This document shows, piece by piece, positions 15,164 to 22,129 of a stretch of DNA of 27,628 bases (position 1 is the first letter of the stretch; each line of letters begins with the position of its first letter). Both the position numbers and the translations under genes were made by a program. A model generated the notes under the pieces. It was given only the letters and a program-made list of their open reading frames with translations. It was not told the DNA's origin and made no database searches. This stretch comes from Deltaproteobacteria bacterium (GTDB lineage Bacteria > Myxococcota > Polyangia > Haliangiales > Haliangiaceae): assembly GCA_018262455.1 (NCBI GenBank), contig JAGSPR010000024.1, forward strand, positions 1 to 27,628. Reading direction: 5' to 3'.

Positions 15164-16069
15164 GTGTCGGACCTGTTCGATCGCGCTGCGAAGTTCTTTT
15201 CCGAGCTCCAGACCGACCTCTGCGGCGCACTGGCAGAGGCGGATGGCGGTGCCCAGTTCAACTCCGATGGCTGGCAGCGCCCGGGAGGCGGGGGCGGGGT
15301 GGCACGCGTGCTCGAGGGGGGCGCCTTGTTCGAGAAGGCGGGAGTCAACTGGTCCAACGTCGACGGCGAGCTCCCCGAGGAGATGGCCGCGCACATGCCG
15401 GGGCAGGGGCGCACGTTCCGGGCGACCGGCATCTCGCTGGTGCTGCATCCCCGCTCTCCCATGGTGCCGACCACCCATGCCAATTTTCGCTGCCTCATCA
15501 AGGGCGACGCGTTGTGGTTCGGGGGAGGGGCAGACCTCACGCCGTACTACTTCTTCCGCGAAGATGCGGTGCACTTCCACCAGACGCTGGCCAACGCATG
15601 TGACCGGCACCAACCGGTGGCCGACTACGATCGGTTCAAGTCCTGGTGCGACGACTACTTCTTCCTCCCGCACCGCAACGAGACCCGCGGGATCGGCGGC
15701 GTGTTCTTCGACTATCTGGGTGCCAAGGGCGAGCACCGTGCCGAGGACGTGTTCGGGTTCGTCCAGACCATCGGCCGCGCGTTCGCCGGGGCGTATCTCC
15801 CGATCACGGAGCGCCGCCAGCCACTCCCGTACGGCGAAACCGAGCGCACCTGGCAGCTCCAGCGACGGGGCCGCTATGTCGAGTTCAACCTGATCTACGA
15901 CCGCGGCACCCTGTTCGGGCTCAAGACCAACGGCCGGATCGAGTCGATCCTGATGTCGTTGCCGCCCCTGGTGCGCTGGGATTACGACGTCATGGCGCAG
16001 CCGGGATCTCCGGAGGCCGAGCTGCTCACCCACCTCCGCCCGACCGACTGGCTCGCGCGCGCGAAGTAA
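15164..16069 (+). CDS. hemF: Oxygen-dependent coproporphyrinogen III oxidase
   Basis: It decarboxylates coproporphyrinogen III to protoporphyrinogen IX using O2, a late step of haem synthesis in the cytoplasm. The 301-residue protein is colinear with HemF: FEKAGVNWSNVDGELP, SLVLHPRSPMVPTTHANFRCL, WFGGGADLTPYYFFREDAVHFH, CDDYFFLPHRNETRGIGGVFFDYL, and RGRYVEFNLIYDRGTLFGLKTNGR with ESILMSLPP near the C-terminus. The conserved His residues of the active site are present. It starts at GTG 15164, immediately after the -10 box and a 6-base spacer. A short GGCGA/TCGCC hairpin follows the stop. Confidence 0.97.
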   Translation: MSDLFDRAAKFFSELQTDLCGALAEADGGAQFNSDGWQRPGGGGGVARVLEGGALFEKAGVNWSNVDGELPEEMAAHMPGQGRTFRATGISLVLHPRSPMVPTTHANFRCLIKGDALWFGGGADLTPYYFFREDAVHFHQTLANACDRHQPVADYDRFKSWCDDYFFLPHRNETRGIGGVFFDYLGAKGEHRAEDVFGFVQTIGRAFAGAYLPITERRQPLPYGETERTWQLQRRGRYVEFNLIYDRGTLFGLKTNGRIESILMSLPPLVRWDYDVMAQPGSPEAELLTHLRPTDWLARAK

Positions 16070-16245
16070 CGGCGAGCGTTCGCCCAACGACCGGCATGGG
16101 AGCTCGGTCGACCGTCGATCGAACGAGCGCGTAGGTGCGTGTGATCCGCCCATGATCCCAGGTGGTTCCTGGCGAGATCTGGCCGGCGATCGGCCGGTGT
16201 TGTCAGACGCCGATGCTAATGAATTCCTCGAACTGGAAGGGAGCC

Positions 16246-16277
16246 CGTACTGGGCAGCTAGTACGTCTGGCTTGACG
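16246..16277 (+). promoter_or_regulatory. Palindrome and -35 upstream of the RHH gene
   Basis: CGTACT (16246-16251) and AGTACG (16260-16265) form a 6-bp inverted repeat with an 8-base centre, directly before -35 TTGACG (16272-16277). Seventeen bases on lies TACAGA (16295-16300) as a possible -10; TACCCT (16280-16285) is an alternative. Ribbon-helix-helix proteins often repress their own genes at such sites, so this may be the operator. In the rest of the 16070-16306 gap I see only GGCCG/CGGCC around 16180-16197. Confidence 0.4.
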
Positions 16278-16306
16278 ATACCCTACCCGTAGCGTACAGA
16301 GGAACT

Positions 16307-16735
16307 ATGGCCAAGAAGCAGACTCGACGGAGCATCAGTGTGAGCCGCACGACTTACGAGCGGCTGAAGGCGTTTTGCGAGGCCAACAGCATCTCGATGA
16401 GCCAGCTCGTCGAGACCCGCGTGAACGACTTTCTCGGTGACGGGCCAGCTCCCAGCAGCACCCCGAGCCCGAGCGTTCCGCGCCCGGCACCGATGAGCAT
16501 GGGGACCCCGCGTCCGATGCCGACGTCGATGCCTTCGATCAAGCACGAGCCCCGTCCCGAGCCCCGTCCCGAGCCGCGCCACGAGCCCCGCGCCATCCCG
16601 AGCCAGCCAGTCCCCATGACCTCGGCGGCCGCGCGGTATGCGGTCGAGCCGCCCCCGCCGATCATCAAGCCCCGGCAGCAGGAAGCTGCGCCCGCGCCGG
16701 CCGAGAAGCGGCCTGACCAGATCTTCACCTTCTGA
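16307..16735 (+). CDS. Ribbon-helix-helix protein with Pro-rich tail
   Basis: Residues 1-45 (QTRRSISVSRTTYERLKAFC, then SISMSQLVETRVNDFL) match the CopG/Arc-type ribbon-helix-helix: a basic beta strand that reads DNA followed by two dimer helices. The remaining ~95 residues are low-complexity and Pro/Arg/Glu-rich, with PEPRPEPRPEPRHEPR-like repeats, and end RPDQIFTF. The short domain indicates a dimeric DNA-binding regulator or nucleoid-associated factor; the tail is probably unstructured. GAGG sits 4 bases before ATG 16307. No toxin gene follows, so it is unlikely to be an antitoxin. Its target is unknown, with autoregulation likely. Confidence 0.8.
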   Translation: MAKKQTRRSISVSRTTYERLKAFCEANSISMSQLVETRVNDFLGDGPAPSSTPSPSVPRPAPMSMGTPRPMPTSMPSIKHEPRPEPRPEPRHEPRAIPSQPVPMTSAAARYAVEPPPPIIKPRQQEAAPAPAEKRPDQIFTF

Positions 16736-16857
16736 ACACCGTCCGCGAGCTCGCCCGGTGAGCTCGCTCCTGGCCATCGAAGACAAGCCGTCGTGCGCAC
16801 CCGATCCGGGGTGTGTCGACGGTGTTGTCCGTTTCGGACCCACCCCCAGACGTGCGC

Positions 16858-16890
16858 AAAAAAAAGCGGGCCCGGTTGTCCGGGCCCGCT
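16858..16890 (-). terminator. Strong intrinsic terminator on the minus strand
   Basis: On the minus strand AGCGGGCCCGG (16890-16880), loop ACAA, and its perfect 11-bp complement (16875-16865) are followed by an 8-base T-run ending at 16858. The T-run is on this strand only, so it ends a minus-strand transcript coming from 16.9-17.15 kb. It may also stop plus-strand RHH transcription less efficiently. Confidence 0.9.
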
Positions 16891-17150
16891 GCTCATCCAT
16901 TCACGAGCCTTGCGGCTCGAGGATCGGTGGGAGGCTAGGAACCGCCCCCCGTTGAGCTGAGACTGGTACTTTGCATGTTCTTCTGTCCTCCCCTGGCATA
17001 AGCCAGAGCCCAACGCCTACGGCCCGCCGGCAGAATTGCAGCGGCTCCCGGGGTTGGACCTTCGTAATGGGCACAACGGCCCGGTTCGAAGTCCACGATT
17101 CGCGATGTCCGATTGGTCATCGTGCGTGTGCTCGGCGACTCACCGTCGCA
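16858..17150 (-). ncRNA. Candidate structured non-coding RNA, family not recognised
   Basis: The only candidate transcript for the strong minus-strand terminator is this roughly 290-base stretch. TAGAAT (17162-17157) is a near-consensus -10, giving a start near 17150. Predicted helices in order: GCGAC/GTCGC (17149-17135); a 9-bp stem with one bulge, TGGACTTCG (17095-17087) with CGAAGGTCCA (17064-17055), enclosing GGGC/GCCC; CTCTGGC-TTAT-GCCAGGG (17008-16991); CGAGCC-GCAA-GGCTCG with a GNRA loop (16919-16904); then the terminator. A 61-codon ORF (17120-16935) exists, but only about half its third positions are G or C, unlike the ~90% of real genes here. It lacks the T-arm/CCA of tmRNA, the SRP tetraloop region and RNase P core motifs. 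A 6S-like RNA cannot be excluded. Confidence 0.6.
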
Positions 17151-17156
17151 GAAACC

Positions 17157-17162
17157 ATTCTA
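17157..17162 (-). promoter_or_regulatory. Predicted -10 box of the ncRNA
   Basis: Minus-strand TAGAAT matches the sigma-70 -10 consensus at five of six positions. The -35 region 17 bases upstream (TGGCGT) is poor. The predicted start is near 17150. Confidence 0.45.
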
Positions 17163-17205
17163 GGGCATCGAGCCCCGACACGCCAGCGTTACGGATCGGC
17201 TGACG

Positions 17206-17214
17206 TGCTATTCA
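17206..17214 (+). promoter_or_regulatory. Predicted queF promoter -10, near-leaderless
   Basis: TGC TATTCA (17206-17214) lies 9 bases before ATG 17224, so the mRNA would carry only about 2-3 untranslated bases. No ribosome site is visible. Confidence 0.45.
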
Positions 17215-17223
17215 CCGCGCGTC

Positions 17224-17583
17224 ATGACGACGCGGCCTACGAAGCAGCTGGAGACGTTCCCCAACCCGCGCCTTGGACGCGAGTACCACATCGCCTTCGA
17301 GTGTCCCGAGTTCACCTGCCTGTGTCCGATGACGGGCCAGCCGGACTTCGCAACGATCTCGATCGATTACGTGCCGGACCAGCTCTGTGTCGAGCTCAAG
17401 AGCTTGAAGCTCTACCTGTGGAGCTACCGCAACGAGGGGGCGTTCCACGAGGCCGTGACGAACCAGATCTGCGATGACCTGGTCGCGGCGGTGGAGCCGC
17501 GATCGATCACGGTGATCGGCAAGTTCTGGATGCGCGGCGGGATCACCACCAACGTGGTTGTCACACACACCAAGGGCGCGTGA
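17224..17583 (+). CDS. queF: NADPH-dependent 7-cyano-7-deazaguanine reductase (short QueF)
   Basis: QueF reduces the nitrile preQ0 to the amine preQ1, a precursor of the tRNA wobble base queuosine. The 119-residue length marks the unimodular type I enzyme, which works as a homo-oligomer. Nucleophile Cys34 lies in [11 protein letters not shown], proton donor Asp41 follows seven residues later, and Glu76 in NEGAFHEAV keeps the family spacing. The [16 protein letters not shown] motif between them is the QueF signature. The other queuosine genes are not in the window. It is convergent with the DUF1365-CFA gene. Confidence 0.96.
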   Translation: MTTRPTKQLETFPNPRLGREYHIAFECPEFTCLCPMTGQPDFATISIDYVPDQLCVELKSLKLYLWSYRNEGAFHEAVTNQICDDLVAAVEPRSITVIGKFWMRGGITTNVVVTHTKGA

Positions 17584-17601
17584 GCCCTCGCGGGCGGCTC
17601 A
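17581..17601. terminator. Hairpin enclosing the queF and CFA-fusion stop codons
   Basis: TGAGCC (17581-17586) pairs with GGCTCA (17596-17601) across a 9-base loop. The first TGA is the queF stop and the complement of the last TCA is the stop of the opposing gene. No T-run is present. Confidence 0.4.
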
Positions 17602-19683
17602 GCCGCCGCCGTGGTCGCGGACCAGCAGGAGCTGGTGATCGCCGAGCGAGCGCTCGGCGAACGCGGCCTCGCTGAACGCCAGGTAGAGCAGCCAGGTGCG
17701 GACGAACGGTTCGTCGAACCCGAGCGCTCGAACGCTCGGCATCGCCTCGAGGAAGCGATCGCGCCACGCGCGGAGGGTGGGCACGTAGTGGGGACCGATG
17801 TCGTCCTTGCGCTCGATCCGGAACCCGGCAGGAGCGGCGGCGCGCTGGATGACCTCGACTGACGGGATCAGCGAGCCCGGGAAGATGTAGGTCTGCATCC
17901 AGTCGACGCGTCGCCGGTACACGTCGAACCGATCGTGAGGCATCGTGATCGATTGCAGCGCGAGCCGGCCGCCAGGTGCGAGGACGCGTGCGCAGCTCGC
18001 GAAGTAGCCGGGCAGAAAATCGTAGCCGACCGCTTCGAGCATCTCGATCGAGACGATCTTGTCGTACGTGCCCGGGAGCCGTCGGTAGTCGCGGTACTGG
18101 ATGTCGACACGATCGGATAGCCCGGCGGCAGCAACCCGCGCCGACGCGAGCGCGTGCTGGTCGCGCGAGACCGTGATCGCGGTGACCTTGCAGCCGCGTG
18201 TCCTCGCCGCGTGGATCGCCATCCCGCCCCAGCCGCACCCGATCTCGAGCAGGTGGTCGCGGGGCTCGAGCGCGAGCCAGTCGCACAGCCGCTCGAGCTT
18301 GGCGTGCTGCGCGGCGGCGAGTGCCATCGCGGGATCGGACCAGTACGCGCACGAGTAGGCGAGGGTGTCGGCGTCGAGGAACAGCTGGTAGAACGCGTTC
18401 CCGAGATCGTAGTGCGCGTGGATGTTGCGCTGGCTGCCATCGCGCGTGTTTGCCGCGCGACGGTGGCGCAGCAGGGTCGGTAGCTGGCCGAGCCGGGTCA
18501 GCGCCGACTCGACCCCGCGGGCACTGGTGCCGCGCAAGAACACGCGGATGACCGCGACGACATCGTCGCTCGACCACTCGCCGGCGACGTACGACTCACC
18601 GGCGCCGAGCTCGCCGCGGAGCAGCAGGCGGAGGAACAGCCGGTCGTCGTGGACGCGGGCCGTGGCATCGGCGCGCCCGATGCCGCCGAGCCGCAGCCGC
18701 TGGCCCGACGGCATCACGAGATCGAGCCGGCCACCGGTCCAGCCGCGACGCAACCGGGCGAAGGCCGCCCAGCGCAACGCGCTCCCTGCCGGCGGGGCCG
18801 GCCGCGGCAGCGGAACGATCCGCGGATTGGTCAGGTCATATGATGTCGGGGCTACCGGCCTGGCCACGATCGAAGTCGGCAGGGTGACGGGGCGATGATC
18901 GGGCGGTGGTCGGCGATACGGCACGCCGAGCCACCGCAGCTTCAAGGCCTCCAGGTGAATGAGGCCCACCACCTGAAGCGCCATGACCGGATACCGGACG
19001 GCCACACGGCCGAGCGCTCGATCGGTGAGCGGCGTGCGCACGCCGTCCAGCCGGGCCGTGAACACGCGATCTCCGGGCCGGCTCCCGGCGGTCATCCCAG
19101 CGGACATCTCGGCATCCTGGGGGACGACGTGCATGGTGATCGCGAGCCGGTCGCCATCGAGCGGCGCGTCGAACCAGAAGTCATAGCTCGCCTCGCCGTG
19201 GAGGAACGGCGAGACGAACAGCTCGCGGACGTGGCGAAACCCGATCCGTGTGCCGGGCAGCCGCTGCGCCGGCCCGAGCACGTAGCACCGCCGGCCGCCG
19301 TAGGTGTTGTTGACCTCGGCGATGACCGACGTCAGCGCGCCGGCCGCGTCGTAGTTGAGGAAGAAGCTGACCGGGTTGAACACGTAGCCGAACGTGCGCA
19401 GGTTCGTGACGAGCCGCGTGGTGGTCGGCAGTGGCAGGCGGTTCGCGGTCGCGAGATCGGCAACGCCCGCGGCGAGGCCGGACGCGCCGGTCTCGTAGTC
19501 GCGATCGTGGAGCGCGAACAGGTTGCCGCGCTGGTGCGAGAACAGGGCAAGCTCGCGATCGAGCGCGGGCAGCTCCGCGAGATCGATGGCGGCCATGTAG
19601 ACCGGATAGCGGAACGCGCGCCGGGCGTGGACGTCGTGCCGGGTGTGCACGAGCGATCCGGTGTAGAGCGCCGACCGCGTCAC
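17599..19683 (-). CDS. DUF1365 - CFA-synthase-like methyltransferase fusion
   Basis: One uninterrupted 694-residue frame joins two proteins usually encoded by adjacent genes. Residues ~3-255 are DUF1365 (ALYTGSLVHTRH, RTFGYVFNPVSFFLNY, VNNTYGGRRCYVLGP, VSPFLHGEASYDFWF). After a Pro-rich linker, residues ~300-694 are a cyclopropane-fatty-acid-synthase-type SAM methyltransferase: HYDLGNAFYQLFLDADTLAY, SAM loop EIGCGWGG at 480-487, SIEMLEAVG at 545-553 and PGGRLALQSITMPH. In classical CFA synthase the equivalent motif ends EHVG; here His is Ala, as I recall for the DUF1365-linked subgroup. It probably methylates or cyclopropanates membrane acyl chains. GTG 19683 fits the start of DUF1365 homology with GAGGA upstream, 31 bases after the FAD gene. 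Confidence 0.9.
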   Translation of the reverse strand: MTRSALYTGSLVHTRHDVHARRAFRYPVYMAAIDLAELPALDRELALFSHQRGNLFALHDRDYETGASGLAAGVADLATANRLPLPTTTRLVTNLRTFGYVFNPVSFFLNYDAAGALTSVIAEVNNTYGGRRCYVLGPAQRLPGTRIGFRHVRELFVSPFLHGEASYDFWFDAPLDGDRLAITMHVVPQDAEMSAGMTAGSRPGDRVFTARLDGVRTPLTDRALGRVAVRYPVMALQVVGLIHLEALKLRWLGVPYRRPPPDHRPVTLPTSIVARPVAPTSYDLTNPRIVPLPRPAPPAGSALRWAAFARLRRGWTGGRLDLVMPSGQRLRLGGIGRADATARVHDDRLFLRLLLRGELGAGESYVAGEWSSDDVVAVIRVFLRGTSARGVESALTRLGQLPTLLRHRRAANTRDGSQRNIHAHYDLGNAFYQLFLDADTLAYSCAYWSDPAMALAAAQHAKLERLCDWLALEPRDHLLEIGCGWGGMAIHAARTRGCKVTAITVSRDQHALASARVAAAGLSDRVDIQYRDYRRLPGTYDKIVSIEMLEAVGYDFLPGYFASCARVLAPGGRLALQSITMPHDRFDVYRRRVDWMQTYIFPGSLIPSVEVIQRAAAPAGFRIERKDDIGPHYVPTLRAWRDRFLEAMPSVRALGFDEPFVRTWLLYLAFSEAAFAERSLGDHQLLLVRDHGGG

Positions 19684-19714
19684 CGGTGACGACGTCCTCG
19701 CCGACGCTCGTCGG

Positions 19715-20950
19715 TCATGGCGTGGTCCGTTCGTCGGCCACGAGCCGGGCCGCGGCGGCGAGGCCCGCCCGCAGCCCGTCCTCGTGGAACCCGAACCCGA
19801 AGTGGGCACCGGCGTAAGACGTGCGCTGCGCACCGCCCAGGCGCGGCAGCTCGGCCTGCGCGGCGAGCGCGGCGCGATCGAACCGCGGGTGCGTGAACGT
19901 CACGGCGTGCAGCACGCCGGCTGGGGGCGAGCGCGGGTTCAGCGTCACGAGGTAGGGCTCGTCGGGCAGGCCCTGCAGCTTCGTCATCGAGTACGTCACC
20001 GCCACTTGCGCGGTGTCGGGATCCGCGACGTAGTTCCACGACGCGTGCGCCGAGGGGCGGCGGGGCAAGAACCGGCGATCGGTGTGCAGCACCGTGCGGT
20101 TGGTGCTGTAGCGAAACGCGCCGAGCACGCGCTGCTCGTCGGCAGACGGGGATGACAGCAACGCGAGCGCGGTATCGCCGTGGGTCGCGATGATCACGCG
20201 ATCGTGGCGGTGCTCGCGGCCGCCGGCGACGATCGTCACGCCGCGGTCATCGCGATCGATCGTGGTGATCGGCGTGGCGAGCTCGAGCGTGCAGCGGCCG
20301 GTCGCGAGGAGCGCTGCGACGAGCGCATCGACGTAGCGCTGGCTGCCACCCTCGACCGTGTGCCACGCGAGCGGCCGCAGGACGTTCAGCATGCCGTGCT
20401 GATCGAGGAACCGGAGGTAGGTCTCGGCAGGGAATGCGCCGCAGTGATCGGGTGCGAGCGACCACAGCGCGGCCGCGAGCGGGATGACGAACCGATCGCG
20501 CAGCTCGCCGGGGCCGACGTAGTCGTCGAGGGTCATGCCGGCGACCCGACCGGCGTCGAGATCGCGGCGGGCACGTGAGAGGAAGCGCACCGCCTCGCTG
20601 AGGAACCGCCAGTGCCGGGGATCGACGATCCGGCGGCGGTCCGCGAACATCGCGCTCAGGCTCCCGCTTCCCCACTCGAGCTCATCGCCAGGCAGCGAGA
20701 CCGAGAACGCCATCGTCGTCGGCCGGGTACGGATCCCGAGCGCGGCGAGCAGCCGGAAGAACAGCGGGTAGCGCTCGCGGTTGCAGACGATGAAGCCCAT
20801 GTCGATCGCGAGTCCGCGTGCTTCGACGGTGTAGACATGTCCGCCAGGCCGCGCCGCGGCCTCGTAGACCGTGACCTCGTGCGGTCCGGCGAGTGCACGT
20901 GCGGCCCCCAGCCCGGCGACGCCGGCTCCGATGATCGCGACGCGCATCAT
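19715..20950 (-). CDS. FAD-dependent amine-oxidase-like oxidoreductase
   Basis: The 411-residue flavoprotein opens with the dinucleotide-binding motif VAIIGAGVAGLGAARAL, then VYEAAARPGGHVYTVE and AIDMGFIVCNRERYP. Towards the C-terminus it has THGDTALALLSSP, ASWNYV and a closing THPRFDRAALAAQ, AHFGFGFHEDGL. This belongs to the NAD(P)/FAD oxidoreductase family found next to DUF1365 and CFA-like genes in many proteobacteria, where the cluster is tied to modified (cyclopropane or furan) membrane fatty acids and photo-oxidative stress; that link is from memory of the cluster, not from this sequence. ATG 20950 overlaps the preceding lipoprotein stop as ATGA, indicating translational coupling. ATG 20947 is the next in-frame start. 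Confidence 0.9.
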   Translation of the reverse strand: MMRVAIIGAGVAGLGAARALAGPHEVTVYEAAARPGGHVYTVEARGLAIDMGFIVCNRERYPLFFRLLAALGIRTRPTTMAFSVSLPGDELEWGSGSLSAMFADRRRIVDPRHWRFLSEAVRFLSRARRDLDAGRVAGMTLDDYVGPGELRDRFVIPLAAALWSLAPDHCGAFPAETYLRFLDQHGMLNVLRPLAWHTVEGGSQRYVDALVAALLATGRCTLELATPITTIDRDDRGVTIVAGGREHRHDRVIIATHGDTALALLSSPSADEQRVLGAFRYSTNRTVLHTDRRFLPRRPSAHASWNYVADPDTAQVAVTYSMTKLQGLPDEPYLVTLNPRSPPAGVLHAVTFTHPRFDRAALAAQAELPRLGGAQRTSYAGAHFGFGFHEDGLRAGLAAAARLVADERTTP

Positions 20951-22050
20951 CGCGGCGCGTCGACCAGGATCGTGCCGCGAAACCGGACCGGCGTGGTCGG
21001 CGCCGTGCCGTGTGCGTCGCGCAGCTCCACGGTGAGATCGATCGAGGCGGTGCGCAGCGCCAGCGCGGCGGCCTCGGTGACCGGGATGACCAGCTCCGGG
21101 ACGCTCGCTGCGCCCTTCGCGAGGCTGCCCGCGTAGAGCACCCGACCGTCGATCGCCGGGGTCCCGGGTGCGATGAGGTGGCCGCGCACCGCCCACGCGG
21201 GGCCCGGCCCGGCGTTGTCGAGCGGCAGCACGACCCGCACGGCGGGGCCGTCCGCGGTCGAGGTCAGGCTGACGCGCAACGAACCGGCGACGAGGCCGGG
21301 CACCAGGCGCATCGGCTCGATCCGGGTGTCGAAGCCGGCTTCCGCGAGGAATGCCTGTGCATGGTTCGCGAGCGCGCCGCCCGACAGCGTCGTCGTGATC
21401 GTGCGCGGGCCCGTGTCGGTGTCGAGCGTGGCCGTGACCTCCCACGCCGGGACCGCGACGGTCTCGAACGCGTCGACGAGCTGGTACGGCGAGACCGCGA
21501 ACACGCCATCGCCGTCGATCCGCCCTTGCACCTCGACGCCGCGCACGACCAGCCTCGCTGCGCGTGCCACGAGCGGACGTTCGCCGCACGGCTCGTGCGG
21601 GCCCGGTCGCCGGATCGGTGGGATCGCAGCTCCCGGACGCAGCTCGGTATGGGTTCCGAGCCACGGTCCGATCGCGAACGGCAAGCCGGCGACGAGGAGG
21701 CCGCCGCCGGCATACGAGAACGGGCTTCCGCCTGGCTCGGACTCGCTGATCCCACGGACCATCATGATCGCGCCCGCCGCGGTCGCGATCACCCCGACGA
21801 CGAACGTCGCGAGGTTCGGCTCGGTGACGAGCTCCGTGCCGGTGACCTGGGCGATGGTCTCCTCGGTCGGACACTCGAGCGGCTCGACGAACCGCAACCG
21901 ACCCTTGTCGGTCAGCACCAGCGTGGGGCGCCGAGCGATCGCGCCTTCGGCGTGCCGGGTGCGCGTGGTCGAGCCGGGCCGCGTGAGCTCCCGGCGCTCG
22001 ACCACGTGACATCCAGCGATCGCGACGAGCACCGCCAGTCGACTGAGCAC
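20947..22050 (-). CDS. Putative lipoprotein, first gene of the lipid-modification operon
   Basis: The 367-residue product begins MLSRLAVLVAIAGC, a short lipoprotein signal peptide with lipobox IAGC. A hydrophobic pair of segments follows around residues 70-125 (FVVGVIATAAGAIMMVRG and GGGLLVAGLPFAIGPWLG). The rest is beta-rich, with an Ig-like or Ami_2-like look (VPAWEVTATLDTDTGPRTIT, ending PVRFRGTILVDAPR). I recognise no family. GTG 22050 is chosen because the signal peptide begins there and TATGGT lies 6 bases upstream. The gene overlaps the FAD oxidoreductase start, so the product may be an envelope partner of that pathway. Confidence is high for the CDS and low for function. Confidence 0.75.
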   Translation of the reverse strand: MLSRLAVLVAIAGCHVVERRELTRPGSTTRTRHAEGAIARRPTLVLTDKGRLRFVEPLECPTEETIAQVTGTELVTEPNLATFVVGVIATAAGAIMMVRGISESEPGGSPFSYAGGGLLVAGLPFAIGPWLGTHTELRPGAAIPPIRRPGPHEPCGERPLVARAARLVVRGVEVQGRIDGDGVFAVSPYQLVDAFETVAVPAWEVTATLDTDTGPRTITTTLSGGALANHAQAFLAEAGFDTRIEPMRLVPGLVAGSLRVSLTSTADGPAVRVVLPLDNAGPGPAWAVRGHLIAPGTPAIDGRVLYAGSLAKGAASVPELVIPVTEAAALALRTASIDLTVELRDAHGTAPTTPVRFRGTILVDAPR

Positions 22051-22062
22051 GGCCCGACCATA
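22051..22062 (-). promoter_or_regulatory. Predicted leaderless promoter of the lipid operon
   Basis: Minus-strand TATGGT (22062-22057), 6-base spacer CGGGCC, then GTG 22050. It would drive the lipoprotein, FAD and DUF1365-CFA genes together. Confidence 0.5.
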
Positions 22063-22110
22063 CCGCAGAGATCCGGGAACCCACGGCGGCGCACCTCGAT
22101 CGATCTCGCG

Positions 22111-22116
22111 TAACCT
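22111..22116 (+). promoter_or_regulatory. Possible promoter -10 of the alpha/beta hydrolase gene
   Basis: TAACCT lies 13 bases before GTG 22130, predicting a leader of about 6-7 bases. It is divergent from the lipid operon promoter 50 bases away. Support is weak. Confidence 0.3.
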
Positions 22117-22129
22117 GGTTCGGACCCCG

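Noticed and set aside
17080..17100. GGTTCGAAGTCC resembles a tRNA T-arm on the plus strand
   Set aside because: Flanking bases do not form the 5-bp T-stem and no acceptor stem, anticodon arm or CCA is present.
16935..17120. A 61-codon minus-strand ORF
   Set aside because: Third-position GC is near 55%, far below that of genes here; there is no ribosome site and the stretch folds well as RNA.
19684..19833. Upstream extension of the DUF1365-CFA frame
   Set aside because: It overlaps the FAD gene in another frame and lacks DUF1365-like sequence; GTG 19683 fits better.
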